From: Cucumis sativus
Taxonomy: Eukaryota; Streptophyta; Magnoliopsida; Cucurbitales; Cucurbitaceae
DNA: 64,000 nucleotides
Direction: 5' to 3'
Assembly (NCBI RefSeq): GCF_000004075.3
Contig: NC_026661.2
Coordinates: 5,726,058-5,790,057 of the forward strand
Shown: positions 1 through 13,530 of the stretch, piece by piece
Layout: every line of letters begins with the position of its first letter
Numbering within the stretch: the stretch's first letter is position 1
Made by a program: the position numbers and the translations under genes
The notes under the pieces: generated by a model
What the model was told of the DNA's origin: nothing
The model's input: the letters and a program-made list of their open reading frames with translations, nothing else
The model's database searches: none

Positions 1-299
1 CACAAATATCAACACAAGGACCAAAAACTAAAGAATGATATGAAGCCACTATTTTCAACTTTGATTGTGGCACTATTAATGATTGATATCTTATTTGAAG
101 CGTGTACTTTAAAATTTGTACGATTATTGTTTTGAATTTTTGGACTATTAATGGATGAATCTAATAGGTTAGAATTTAATATAATACATAGTTATATTGA
201 AAAAAAATAGGGTAAAGGGTACTGGTACTTGTTAAATTGTCAAACGCTCCCATAAATGGGGGTTTAGAAAGAGGAAATAAAAAGGAAAAGAAAAGTCAT
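1..299. other. AT-rich intergenic sequence
   Basis: No open frame, RNA gene or repeat boundary is visible here. Near the right end there is a purine-rich run (about 266-295). It could belong to a gene lying left of the window, but nothing shows that. Confidence 0.5.
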
Positions 300-961
300 G
301 GTGTTTGGTGACCCATAAGGTTTCACTTTTATCCCCCACCACTCCCACGGAGCCACACACTACAAACCACTCTTATCTATTTATGTTTGATCAAAACGCC
401 GGTTCACTTGTTCCAACGTCAAGGTCCCCCACGTGACCATCATCATCTCCGGTTTAGGCTTACAAAAATTTATCTTCCTATGATTTAAAAGGGATTCGCA
501 TTTTAAACGATTTTGAAAACGGCCAGGTGGCGTTTTTATAATCTGCGTAGCGAATGAGGGAGGCCCACGTGGCGGGTGACTATGGTTGTGTTAAGGTGCG
601 TCAGCATGACTTGAGAAGTTTGTGGAGAGGTTCAATGTTAGGGACAAAGATTTATAAATGATTGAACATAATTGGGGGGCCATATATATTTGTATCTGAC
701 ACCTGCCTTCTTCTACGGCTCCCACTTTTCACCCTCCTCCTCTTACCATTTCTTTCTCCTTTCTTCTTTCCTTTCTTTCTCTTTCAATCATTTTAGATCA
801 ACCAGTTTTCCTATTAAAAAAACAACAAATTATTTACTCTTCCTACGACAACACGGAAACCGTCATTGGAACTTTAGATGGGATATCTCTCTCGAGGAAC
901 TATCTCTCAATGCTCAAATATCAACCGTCAAGAGTTAAGGATAACTCTGAACGCCACCTAA
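300..961 (+). promoter_or_regulatory. Orphan promoter-like block with G-boxes, TATA and CT-rich leader
   Basis: This block is richer in GC than its surroundings. It carries two CACGTG G-box cores, at about 430 (CCCACGTGACC) and about 566 (GCCCACGTGGCGGG). A TATA-like CCATATATATTT lies at about 680, followed by a pyrimidine-rich stretch (about 710-790) typical of plant 5' leaders. The first ATG after the TATA is at 878 and opens a frame of only 27 residues ending at 961. No recognisable gene follows. It may be the promoter and first exon of an unrecognised or non-coding transcript, or a displaced promoter fragment. Confidence 0.3.
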
Positions 962-3900
962 TGCGTACATACGACATCGATAGATATTGTGGACGCCACC
1001 TGATTCATTATCTAACACGTTTGTTTATGTGTAATACAATGAAAAAAGTTGGAAAGTAATTTTTTTTTGAGGGAGTAAACAATATACTAGATTCTCTCAA
1101 CTTCTAATTTGAGGATTAGAATAATGAGTATAATTTGCATGGACCAAGAATGAGTTGTCATCTCCATCCATATGCAAAACTTCATTCTCTTGGCCACCTA
1201 CAATAATTCACCAACCAAAAAATCAACTATACAAGATGGAGCCATTTACCATATTCTTCCAAAGTTAATTAATAGACATTAGAAAACCTTCAATGTAGCC
1301 TTGAAGATATAGACAAAGTCATTCAATGAAAACTTTTCCTACCCTATTTTCATGGAAAGTATAAAAGTCATATCAAGTTTAAAGAAGCCTCAAGAGCATT
1401 GAATCAAAGAAAATATGGATAAAGAACCATGGAAGATCAAGAATTGTGACTATTGATAAAATAAATTAATGAAGAACTCACAAGTCTAATAAAACTCTAA
1501 AGTGGAGGTAACAAAAAAGCAATATAATACAAAGTTTTGACACTGTCAACATTTATATACATGAACATTTTCACGAACTAACGTATTTTCTTGGAAAGAG
1601 CTGGTTTTTCTTATAGCATTTGGTTGCATATTATTAAAAAAGAATAAATACATTTTCCATAACAAGCAAATTTCCAATACGGTTCAAAAAATAGGAAATA
1701 GAAAAGTAATTGTATGGGAATATTTCACCCTAATCTTTGCAGCCTCTTCGTTTCTTTTCTCTGGTAAAACAAACATGGAAAACTCCTTAGTTCTAACATT
1801 CGGAAATGAAAGAAAGAAGAAACAAAATAGTTACCTAAAGAAGAGGTTATTGTATAGGCATTTATTAATATTCTGACATTTGGAGGCTCAATCTACATTC
1901 CCACCATTTGTTGATTACATATATTTATGAAATAATATAATATTAATGAAAAATAAGTTATTAAATATATTTCATTAATAAATATTTGAATTTTTGCGAC
2001 TTTACATTAATAAATTTATAAAATTGAAACTAAAGTTTAAACATTATTGCACACACTTATATCCATTTTTTTGTTTGCTATTTTATTTTCGAAGTTCCTC
2101 TTACTAAACAAGTTCATCTTTTCTTTCTTATTTGTTCATGGATTCAACAGCAAAAGTAAATAACTTTTGTTTTTTTGTTTTCTTATTTGTTATATCCAAT
2201 ACCATTATCTATATTAAAAAATATTTATCAAAGTACCGTAGATTAGATTGTTTCATAAAATCTTTAATTAATTAGTGAATCGTTAATTCATACTTCAAAC
2301 TATATTTGGTATATTTTAATAAAAATGCGAAAAGTTCTCCTTTTAATTTTTTAAAACTAGTCTTCGTTTTTTTCCGAAATCTTAAATCCTAAACCCTAAT
2401 TTCTTTCAAATATGGTGATATATTAATAATATGCTAGAGCTACCTAGGGTGATGGAAAAAATTGTGTATATTATGTTAGAATATTTAAATGAAAATTAAT
2501 TTATGATACAAGTAACATATGATAGCATCAAAGACTTGGAAAAAGAAAAAGAAAAAAAAAACAATCCCAATAAACTATAAATAGGAAAATTATACATGTT
2601 TACAAATATACACTTTTTGTGGGAAAATAATAAATTAAATAGAGCAATAATTGACAACTTTTCGATTTTTTTTTTTTTAAAGAAAGATGTTATGGGTATT
2701 AATAATAAATTTGAACACTTGTGTGTTGAATTGAATTGCTGGCTAAAGTGCCCTAAAAATATTAGGTGATGAAAGCATTGCCCAAACTGTCACACACTTG
2801 TCACATGCATTAAATATAAAGATTATATTATATGTTCAATTTAAAATGAGGTACAGCTGTTGTGTATGGAAATAAAAAAGTTGGTAATTTGGCATAATAT
2901 ATATATATTCTTTTATAATAAGAATCATGTAGTTAATTTGTACAATGTGTTGATGCAATTAATTTAACCCTTTGTGACGATAAATGGCAACATATTCAAC
3001 CAAACCATCCATCTTCCAAAATAATAAAAAAAACTACCTATTCAATCAAAGTTGTATAATTTCAAGGAAACACACTCATTTTGATCGTACAACAAGGGTT
3101 GAAACTTTTACTAATAAAGTTACAAATTTTAAATGAAAATAAAAACTCTAGATCAAAACATGAAATTGATAATGGAATAGTATTTTCAAAATTTCTAAAT
3201 TTCAACAAAAATCCAATTCAGTGTTGGTTTTGTTTAAATTCTGTCCAATTTGTATATATGATGCATATATGTCTACAATTCACTTTAATTTATTTGATGA
3301 TGATTTATCTATTTATTTCGTGAAAGAGAATATTAGCCTCATGTCTTCTAGTAATGTTGTTATTTTATGTAAAACTCATAAGGAGGCAAACAAAGTGTAG
3401 GACTCCATGTTTTCTTTTGCTTATTCTTTTGGTTCGTTCTTTTGTTGTTTTGGTTTATAGATTTATATTTAAAAAGAGTTCACAATATATATATATACAT
3501 TCTTGATTCTTCAAATGAAATAATATTATACATAATCATTGAGATTTTACATCAAAGTAAATATTGCTACATTATTAGAATTTGGATTAAACATGATAAT
3601 GTTGAAAGTTTAGGATAAAAATGGATTCATATGATCAAATTCATAGATGTTTTAATCTTGCCAAATTATTGTCAAATCAAATGACATCTACTAATTAATT
3701 CCCTTTTTAAAAATACTAATTGTCTCGTTTGTTATAATTATTAGAATGACTTTTTTTTACCATATATTTATGGAGTGAATTAATTACCAAAGTATAGGAT
3801 TAATTTGAGATTATGTCAAGGAATCAAAATTTGCTTAAGTTAAAAAAAAAATGATAGAAAATACAATAGGTATGTTAGGCATCATCATTATACAAAATTT

Positions 3901-6900
3901 AATTCATCTTTGTTAAATGAACCAAATAGTTTAAAGAAGCTTAAAGTAGAAGTCAACAACTTATTTGATTTACTTGGAGTGTCGTATACGTTTGCTCTAC
4001 GTTTTTAATTAGTAAAAAGAATAGATACTTCATCTTTATGAAACCTATCTTTTACTAAAAGTTAACTTCTTATCACATATCAACAAAATTGATAAGTAAC
4101 CAATTTGATCATATACAAACATCTTTTGTAACCTCATAAATTGAAATCAAGTTATATAAATTAAATAAGACAAGGTATTTTTGTATAGAGTTGAATTTTT
4201 GTTTATAGGATGATTGATTTTAGAATCATGTACATGATTTAAATAAACAGCCTATCAATATTATATATTTGTCTAAAGTAATTAAGCAATTGATATGTGA
4301 TTAAGAAGAAAAAACAGGACTTTATGAGTAGCTGAGGTGGAAGTTGGGAATTGGTTGATAAGAAGCCTAAATTAGATGAGGAGTCATTATTGTAGAAAGT
4401 CCTTCGAGATGGGTAAATATAGACTCAATTCTCCTTCCTCTTCTTTATGGCAAACGTGGCATATTTGTATTGAGGTTTTCAAATTCATTCTAAGAAAAAA
4501 AAAAAAAAAAGTTCAAATATGCAATTTAAGATCGTTTGAAATTTCTCTTTTTCAATTTGGGTTTGAATGAATCAACAAAATACCATCTACCTAGGGGTTC
4601 ATTAATTTAGTCTTTGTTGGATAATATTTTTATTTGAAATATTAAGATGGTTTACTAACCATATCTTTGTATAGCTTTTTTAAATTACTTTTAGAATCTT
4701 AAGTAAACTATATTTTTCTTAAAATAATCATTAAAAAGATAACGTTTGTTTAAATAATAGATTGTGGATCAAAGTATCATTAAAAATTAATTTTAAAAAA
4801 TCAAAAGTGATTTCTTACCAATAAAGAGCCTTTAATTTATAGTAATTTATTTAGGGTTTTAGTTCAAAATAAGATATTTTTAGAAAAGTGAAAAATATAT
4901 AGTTCTCTTTTATTATTTTAATTCAATTCATCTTTAATGTACAAACAAATCTAAAGAAAAAAGGGTAGAATTTAACATCTCAGTACGAAATCATAATTTT
5001 GAGGGTAAATTTTCTTTAAATAACTCTCTAACTCTTATTTGATTAGGCAATTTTGATTTTTTGGTTTTTAGAAAAATATTAACTTTTTAATGGTGTTTAA
5101 ATTCAAACAAAATTATCAACCCTAGTTTGAACCCTCTATCTTTATACTATGTTTTACTTTAAAAATCTAAACAAAAATTTAAAGACGAAAAAAACAGTTT
5201 CATGGAGAAAATTAAATGTAATTTCAAATGCTTCTCCTGTTAAGATGAAATCATAGATAATTTTTTTGAATGGCAGTCAAATCCCAATACCCTATTTGAT
5301 AAGCATTAGATTGAAAAACTAATTATTATTTTTTTACTTTAGAAAGAAAATTTTCTTTACAAAAACTAAACAATTATAAAAAAAAATGGTATAAGTTTTA
5401 AAAAACTTGATTTTGATTTAGTTTTTAAAAACATGAATTTGATTTTCTTTAGAACGCCGATACAAAGGTTGATAAAAGCATATAAATAAAATAATAATGT
5501 TTATAAGCTAAAACTTGTTAAAACCAAAAATTTAGATCAAAATGGATAATGTGAAGATATTTTCATTAAAAAAAACTATATATATATATATATATATATA
5601 AAAAAGAATGATGAAAATATTAAACAAATATTCAGAAGAAAAAAACGAAAAAGAAAAAAGTTTGTTGTAGAAAAAATAATGTATATATTGTAATGGATAA
5701 AATTGAGATCTGAACAAGTGGCAAAGCTGATTACACAATATTTGGTTTAATTATTTTAAACATAACCTTATATTTAATTTTAAGAGTCAAAAAGTGATAT
5801 GAATTAAAAATGAAATGAAATAAAATAATAATATGCAATAACACTCTGATTTGCTAATTTGCAAACACGTCTCCAAATACAATACAACTTATAAACAAAA
5901 CCTACCTTTGGTGGTCTTTGAACAAACCCATAAGATAAATAATTAATATCAAATTTCTTACTTTAAGTTTTCTTTTGAAGATTTGGTCTTTTAATTTATA
6001 TTTTCTAAATTAAAAAATGGGGGAAAGAATAATAGTTGTGAAAATGGGGAGCAAAGAAAATAGATATAATTGTTTTTGTTCGTTTAGTATTTTTAACTTA
6101 ATTGAAACCCCCAAGAAATATGACAAGTTTGCTTTTTGTTATGTGTGTGTGAAGCAAGAAGTCTTATTATTCTAATTACATGTAACTATTCTTGGTTTAA
6201 TTAGGGTTTATTTTGGTGACAAGTGTGCATGTGTCTTTCACTTTTGTACATCTGACTTGGGATGTGACATAAATAAATCTTCAAACTACTATTATATATT
6301 AATATGCCAACTAGGGTTTAGCTTTACCAAATGTATGGTTCAAATTCGTCGTTTCATATCTTTTTAATACAAGATATTCATCGTAGCTATCATCTATACT
6401 AAAATCACGACATTTTATTTTTAATTTTTATGTTTAGGGATCTTTTCTATATAAAATAATAGAAACACCGACTTGTTTTCATGTTAGTGTTGAATTCCTA
6501 AGAACATGAAAAATGTTAATTATATCAATAAAAATGTAATACATGCAAATAATTAACTGAATATTTTAATTTTTTAAAATTTAATTATAAGCTTATGAAC
6601 ATGGCTTACTTACTAGTGGTAAAAGAAATGGTTACGAGTTTTTCTTTCTTTTGCTTTTTACTTTTGAAAAATATTTTCAAAATTCAAACAAAAAGTATTT
6701 TTATGAGAACTTGTTTTGGAAAATTTCTCCTATTCATTTCTTTGTTTTATTATCTATGTTTTAAGGTTTGAAAATCTAAAAATTTAAGCTAATTTTGAAA
6801 ACTAAAAATAATTTTGATTTTGATTTTTTAAAATATAATTTAGGTAAAAATTAAAACGTTAATTATAAGAAAGTTGAAAAAAAAGAAAAAACACAATCAA

Positions 6901-6959
6901 AGGCAAATTGAAAATCCAAAAACTCATTATCAAAGAAACCTTAATAAGTTTACATCATT
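962..6959. other. Gene-free AT-rich intergenic region
   Basis: About 6 kb of low-complexity AT-rich DNA with frequent homopolymers and a (TA)n run at about 5578-5600. Open frames here are short, lack family resemblance and show no splice-linked partners. No gene or RNA was recognised. Ancient transposon remnants are likely, but no terminal repeats could be defined. Confidence 0.5.
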
Positions 6960-9720
6960 TATTATGAATTGCTTTTTAATTGCCATACATGTGATGAAGC
7001 ATCCATCAACTTTTCAAAAATTAAAAAAAAAAAAAGAAAAAGAAAAAAAAAAGCATATTTGATATTTGTAAAATAAAACATAATGGGGTAGACATTAAAG
7101 AAAACTAATGTTAACATCATGAATACACATGAATGAAAACGATTGTACACAAACTTACATTATATTCATTCTCTTCAACATTCTCCTCCTCAAAATTATT
7201 AACCAAATGTTAATTTCATAATATTCAAAACAATTTCTTTGATTTAAGATTTTTTTTGGTGAATAATTGGAACACGTCATTCTAAAAATCCATGTTTTTA
7301 TTTGAAGCACAAGTTCACTATTTCTTTTTCTTTTAACAACCCTTTCTTCAACTTTAAATTTAAACTTTTTAAAGCAATTTAGTATCTTTTTCAAATTATT
7401 GAAAAAGTTATTTGGTTTTAGTTTTTTTTTTTTTTTTACAAAATTGGCTTGGTTTTAAAACCATTGATAGAAGATAAATAATTTTTTTAAAAAAATAGAG
7501 ATGAAAGTAATGTTTATATAAGTTTAATTTTTAAAATGTAAAAGAAACAACAAAATGGAATGTGGGTAACAATGGACAAAGTCTAAGAGTTTGTAAAAGA
7601 TTGCTTTTATTTTTAAAATTTAACTAATAATACAAATGTTTGTTCATGAGGGGTGACAACTATTGTATGAAAGTCCCTTCACGAAGTTAAATAGAATTAA
7701 TTTTAAGTTGTAACATAAGAATTTCACTTAAGAAACATATATCATTTAATAATTTCTAAAGCCATTTCTTAAAAAGAACCATCATTTAACTGAATTTTAA
7801 TGGTTCTTTAAAACTTAGCTTGGTGATGTGTAGACTAACCAGAAGTCATAAAAGATATTGCAAACCACTTTTAAGTATGCTATAATCACTTAAAAGAAGA
7901 ACACTATATTTGATGAAAAAAGCATCACATTTCAACATACATATGTAAAGATGATTTAAAAGAGAGAAGAAGCTTTGAACAAGGTACAAAAGTAGTACAC
8001 ATATATTGTCAAAAGATGCAAGTGACCCATATAAGATGATATGACATTTTTAGTAATGTGGTACATTATTTGTTAGCCTCACATATATATATCTTAATTA
8101 TTAATGTTATTACAAGGGGTTTGTGTTTATTTTCCTAGTTAAACTTTAAAAGCTTTTGATATTTTTTTGATATTTTTTCATATAACAAGTTGCTATTTTC
8201 TATGGACGTAAACGTATCATTTTTTTAAAAAATGAATTCGTACCACCGCTCTTTTCATCAATAGATTTATAAAGTCATTGATAGATTGACATAAAAAATA
8301 CATGTTGAGCTTGACTTGCAATGTTACACACATAATGTGGTAGACATGATAAATAAATGTTAACATCAATTACGTTATGAAAATGATGTTACACAAACTA
8401 ATGTTCATCGTTGCCACAACTCATGATTAAAATACATTTGTTATCATAACTCATGTGTTCCAATTTCATCCTTACAAATTTGAATTTAATGGTGAGTTTT
8501 TATTTTTTTTAACTACTAAATCTTGTTTGATGCTAATTCAAACACGTCATCTATGAATGTGTGTACGTCTTTTAAAATTATTTTAAACTAATTTATATGA
8601 ACATAGGAGAGTGGTTCAATTTTGACAAATGTATATTTCTTCATGTGTGTTTGAGAGTAACACCAAAGTGTTTAATGAGAAAGTAGATGAAGAAAGCATT
8701 CATATAAGGTAGTAGTGCTTTTGATCCAAATCTTTGACCATTGAACATTATAAAAACACTTGGAACCAGAAAAAACAAAGTGCTGTTTCTTATAAAAAAA
8801 AATTCTTTTCATTGAATTTTACTTCTAATAGATGTACTTTTGCTAAATGTACTTAAAACACTTCCAATTATACACCTCGTATCTTTTTCCAATAGTATAT
8901 CCAAACTAACAAATATATGTTCATATTTGTAAGGATACCTAAAAATATATATTGAAAAACTAAAACTATATTTATTTTGTAAGGATTATTATGTGTACAT
9001 GCTAACGTTTTAGTTATTTTGTAAGGATTATTATGTGTACATACTAACACCTTACATTTACGTACATAATGTTTTTGTTTGAACGCACGTTCTTTTACGT
9101 AGTCTTTCAAACATGTTGGGAAGAAAAAATTTGTTGTAGTATAATAGTAATAGGTAGTCAAAAGGAAAAGAGAACACAACAAATTTACTTAGAAGAGACC
9201 CATTAAACATTCCTAAATACACAATAGTAGATGATTGAGATCGTGGATCTTTGAAGAAGAATACAATTTAAAGTAGCGATCAAATTTATATATGAAAACG
9301 TACCATTAATAATGACCCCATCTTATGTATGTTGTCATTTTTAGTATTGCACTAATTCGTAGTCTTTTATTGTTTTGTTGGATGTCTTTTCTTTTTAGAT
9401 CTAACTTTTAAAACTATTTGCTATATTTTCATCTCCTTTTAAAGTATTAACTTTTGAAAAAGAAAACTCACTACCAACCATTCATTTTTCAATATATTTA
9501 TTTGAAATAACTTATTGATAAAAACGTCATAAAAATATATATATCTTTAAATTTGTCTCGTATCATTACACACAATGTGGCAGACATACATGAAAATAAA
9601 TATTAACATCATAACGAAGATGAAAATGACGATACACAAACTTATTTTCACTCTCTCAAAGTAATTAGAGTCCTTATTTTCATAAGCTCGTGTGTTTCAT
9701 TTTCATCCTCAAAACTCTAG
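6960..9720. repeat. Three diverged copies of a local repeat spaced about 1.25 kb
   Basis: The same ordered set of short matches recurs three times: an ACATAATGTGGTAGACAT-like word at 7078, 8330 and 9570, then a GTTAACATCA-like word about 30 bases on, then ACACAAACTTA-like words at about 7148, 8392 and 9632. Spacing is 1252 and 1240 bases. The upstream copies of a GACATTTTTAGTA-like word near 8043 and 9340 also agree. Identity is low outside these words, so this is an old tandem duplication or three copies of one transposon family. No coding capacity was seen. Confidence 0.45.
8973..9048. repeat. 42-bp direct repeat, nearly two copies
   Basis: A unit starting TATTTTGTAAGGATTATTAT is present at 8973-9014 and again from 9015, with one or two mismatches. 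It lies inside the larger repeated region. A minus-strand open frame covering it only translates the repeat and is not considered a gene. Confidence 0.75.
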
Positions 9721-10358
9721 ACTCTAAAGTAAAACGAAGTTCAATTTATTTTCTCAATCGATTTGAATCTTGGACGAGGAACAAAGTTCTACATCCATCT
9801 AACTTCAAATTTCAATTCTTTTAGCTTTATAATTAAATTCACTTATACTTTTCCTTGGCATATTATCATAGAATTTTATCCATCTATATCTTTATAGAAC
9901 TAATTAACATATTTTACACTAAAAAAAAAAAACAATAATGCATGAATGATCCCTAAATTATTGAACTACATTGGATACCAACACAAATATATACATTGTT
10001 ACTTTTTTTTTCCCTATAACTCTCCCTTTCCTTAATTCAAACAAACAAACAAAAAACCTTAAAAGAAGTAAAAGATGATCAAGAAGAAGGGGAAACATAA
10101 AAGAGATGGTGAAAATGTTTCACATACACAAAAAGGCAAAAAAAGAAAAAAAAATCTCTTGTCCCACCATTTGATATAAACAAATAATACATATATATAT
10201 CCAAAAAATTTAACCCACAAAACTTGTACTTGAAAACAATGTGCACTTGGTATAGGTGAAATCATTTTCCAAGCTTTAGTTTTTGTTCTTTGTGGAAAGC
10301 ATTTGATACTTCACTTTCTAGAGAAAACACTCTGGAATTTTCCTTGAAAATGGCCCAT
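9721..10358. other. Intergenic sequence, no gene recognised
   Basis: AT-rich sequence with homopolymers. Read on the minus strand it lies downstream of the candidate short open frame at 10359-10487 and could be the rest of that transcript. The minus-strand open frame at 10059-10265 encodes a very hydrophobic, low-complexity peptide without family resemblance. Confidence 0.4.
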
Positions 10359-10487
10359 TCATTGAGAAACACTTGGTTGGGATTTTGAAAAAAGAAATGG
10401 GGTTGAACTAAAAGAGATATTTGAAGAATTGAGAGTGAGAAGAGAGAGTATAGTTAGGGTTGTGAAAGGTTGAGGATTGGCAGCCAT
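10359..10487 (-). CDS. Candidate 42-residue peptide ORF, unrecognised
   Basis: A minus-strand ORF of 42 codons begins MAANPQPFTTLTILSLLTL. Its ATG sits in AACAATGGC, a very good plant initiation context. Upstream on the same strand is an AT-rich TATA-like run at about 10615-10632, then a leader with CT-rich stretches. The N-terminus has a short hydrophobic stretch (residues 8-19), loosely like a signal peptide, and the rest is rich in Ser and Phe. No CLE, IDA, PSK, DVL or other known peptide motif was recognised. A second ATG overlaps the stop codon but gives only 14 residues. It may be a small-peptide gene, a non-coding transcript or chance. Confidence 0.22.
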   Translation of the reverse strand: MAANPQPFTTLTILSLLTLNSSNISFSSTPFLFSKSQPSVSQ

Positions 10488-10632
10488 TGTTAGTGCTTTA
10501 CACTTGGCTTTGATTAGGGTTTGTAATGAGTAAACACCAAGAGGAAGAAGACAACTAGGGGAAGTAAATTAAATTTTAGGGCTACTGTTTTTTTTTTTTT
10601 CCATAATTTGTATAATTGTATGTATATATATT

Positions 10633-13383
10633 TGGAGAAAAGGACAGTGTCAAAGTGATGAAATGTATATGAGACATGAAATAAGGGTTTTCTTTCATTC
10701 ATGAATCAACGATGGAACTTGGAAGTGCCAATATAACTTTTCCCAGTATTTGCATTTGGTTGCTTATTTATTTATATGCTTGTTTGTTTTCTTTTGAAAG
10801 TAGGATGTTATGGTTGGGTGAAATAATTTGTAGGGTGTCCAAAGTTTTTGATGGTGATGAAATGGGATTCTTTGTTAGTGGAGTATGGGCATAATGGGTG
10901 GAAGAACATGGGTGTGTCTAAATATATGTTTGGAATTGGAACTTTATTAAAGGAGAAATAGATTTACATGTTCTAAACCCTAAACAACCATGACCTTTAT
11001 AAGGACTTACTAAAATCTTTTCTTTTTCTTCTTTAATTAAAGAATTAAGTGGATAGTGTTGACTAAGTTATGCCTCGTTTTGGTTAATTAAGCTCAAATT
11101 TTAGAGATGAATTGTATAAAAATAGTGATTAAATCAATAAAGTGTAAAATCAAATTCTAATTAAGTGTTGATTTTGAATGATTAACCAAAGGCATTGGAC
11201 AAGCACATGATTTTTAATTGGTAGGGATGGTTAAGTAGTGAGATTTTAAGAAATAGGATTTGAATTGTTTTATAAAAATAACTTTTCATATAATTAAAGT
11301 GATGTTTTGCTTCACACCTTTAAAAATGATTTTTATATATTTAAAATATAAGAGGAATGTAAAACTGAAACAAATATTAGATGTGGAAGTAAATTATTTG
11401 AACTAATTATACTGTTTTTTAAGAATTGAATTCCAAATTATTTTAGATCTTAGAAATTAATTTCTAAAAATGGTCAAACTATCAACTTTTCTTTTGAAAA
11501 AAAAGAAGATCTTAATAATGACAAAAAACGATCATGCTCCTAATATATGGCTTGCTTCACAATACTCCTTGAGAAAGAAAAAAAAGAAGAGAAAACTAGA
11601 CCTTACCCTTTGCTTGAATCATAAACAATGTCCACCTTATTTAACCTAAGAGGGAAAGGAAGGTCCAACTTTACCCTTATTTATTACCATGAGCCTCAAC
11701 TTTATGATCTACCTTCATCCATTAAAAGGATAATCTCAATTTCTCTTACCTAGCTTCCTTTCTATTTCCCTCCCACCCTACTCCATGTTAAATTCTTGGA
11801 CATTCATAAGTTATCGACCAATATATATAATTGATTATACTTAAATCTCTCTCTTTTTCTTTCTTTAATATTATCGAATTAGCTAGTTTATAATTTCTTA
11901 TGGATTGTTATGCTACACGAATTTAAGAATTTTCGACGTTTAAAAAGTTAAGATATAAGGCATCCGGAGACACTCAATCTCCCAACGTCGTCCAACAAAT
12001 AGCTAGCATCGGGAGTAGGGTCTAACTTCCAACACCATATAAAGGCTTTGGCAACTAGGAAATATAACTTGTAAATTGAGAAAAATTGTCGACATCTTAC
12101 ATTTATCCTTCGGGAGATAGTGGATAACTCTCTGTGAGTAGTTAGGCCATCGGAATTAATAAGTCGTGCTACGTCGAGAGTTCTCTCTTTTAAAATCCCT
12201 CTTCAGATCTGAAACCCAAAAATCCTTCTCTGCTGTCGTAATTACGTGTAAATCATGTGTAATTTTGTGGGCTATATATTCAACAGTTTATTTTATTTTC
12301 ATGTATTACGATATGATAAACTATGTTTCTTCATTTTTGTCTCTAAAAGTTTACTCCTGCTCAGCTCCTATGGCACCACCTAAAGAAACACTTCCACATG
12401 ATTCTTCTTCTTCTTCTTCTTGTTTGGCGATTCAGTTAACCTTTTCCTTCACCATCAGTTCTTGAGCACTACGCAAATCCACGCATTATGTTCTGCCATT
12501 CAGATAACGCAAGCATGGTTCTTATTTCGAATCTTCTTACAGAAACGAATTAATTGCACCTGCCGTTTAACATCCTAATTACAATAATATATATTATATA
12601 ACCACCAAAATCTCATAATTATAAACTAACTAATTACATTAATATCCTAAAAATCTCATAATAATCAGTAGTAATCAATTAACCACCAAATATAAGACTG
12701 AGTTGCATTTATAGTTATGTCACATACATCGTATCGGCCAGCACTGCAAAAATGTAAACTCTACTGTGGTTGCTTTCTCAAGTAACTTCTGGAATATGAA
12801 TGACTATTCAAAAGGTGTCATGGCAAAAGACCTTTGTATTCCTTTAATAAGATGTTACCCAATCAAGATTCTACATCTTCTAACCTCAATGTCATTGTCT
12901 TCAAAGGCTAGTGGGCTAACAAAGAATATCATGGAAACACTGTATGATCATATATTAGATTTTGATTTACTTTTTAACTTTTCTCATATAATCTTTTACA
13001 ATATTGTAGTTTATTTTCATGCTTGTACTCGTAAAACCTTCATTTTAATGTCCTATTTTAACACTTTTCTATGTGTACTTTTATAAAGTTACTGTTTTTA
13101 AAATTTTAATTAATACAAATTACATGCAGTAGAAATTTAGGTCGCCTCGTTGTTTTCTTAAAATTTAATTCATTATCTATGAATGGTAATATAAAAAGTG
13201 TCCTCTTTTGATCATTACATGCATGTTTTTTTTTTTTTTTGTATTGCTTACCTATGATAAGTGATTTTAATAAACTACGAAGAGTCTAACTTGTAATAAA
13301 GACTTCAATTGTAGTTGAAAATTACGTGAGACTCACTACTCTTTTTAAAGATTATTTTGAATGATTTTCAATTTTGACATCGA
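10633..13383. other. Intergenic region with an unidentified higher-complexity block
   Basis: Mostly AT-rich. The part at about 11940-12480 is of higher complexity than its surroundings and contains short open frames, including a Ser-codon run (TTC repeats at about 12403-12420). It may be a decayed transposon or pseudogene, but no domain, LTR end or target duplication could be defined. Confidence 0.35.
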
Positions 13384-13530
13384 CTATTTTAGAGATATTG
13401 TTATTGCTCCAATAGAGCAATTATGATATGTTACTGTTACTGATTGACATACCTATACATTACTGATAGTAACAACATCTATGACATATTCATAATTCTT
13501 ATAATGTAACAATAACAATATCTATAATAG
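13384..13530. mobile_element. Small fold-back (MITE-like) element
   Basis: Inverted terminal sequences AGATATTGTTATTG (within 13384-13406) and CAATAACAATATCT (within 13510-13530) are exact reverse complements. The inner arms also pair partly (CAATTATGATATGT against ACATATTCATAATTC). The element is about 147 bp with no coding capacity. Its exact ends and target duplication were not determined. Confidence 0.5.

Noticed and set aside
8868..9182. 104-residue minus-strand frame with a repeated CTHNNPYKI segment
   Set aside because: The peptide repeat only reflects the 42-bp DNA direct repeat. The frame is AT-driven with no family resemblance.
12166..12465. 99-residue frame with a Ser run
   Set aside because: No domain, no plausible splice partners, and the Ser run is a TTC microsatellite. 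It is kept only as an unidentified block.
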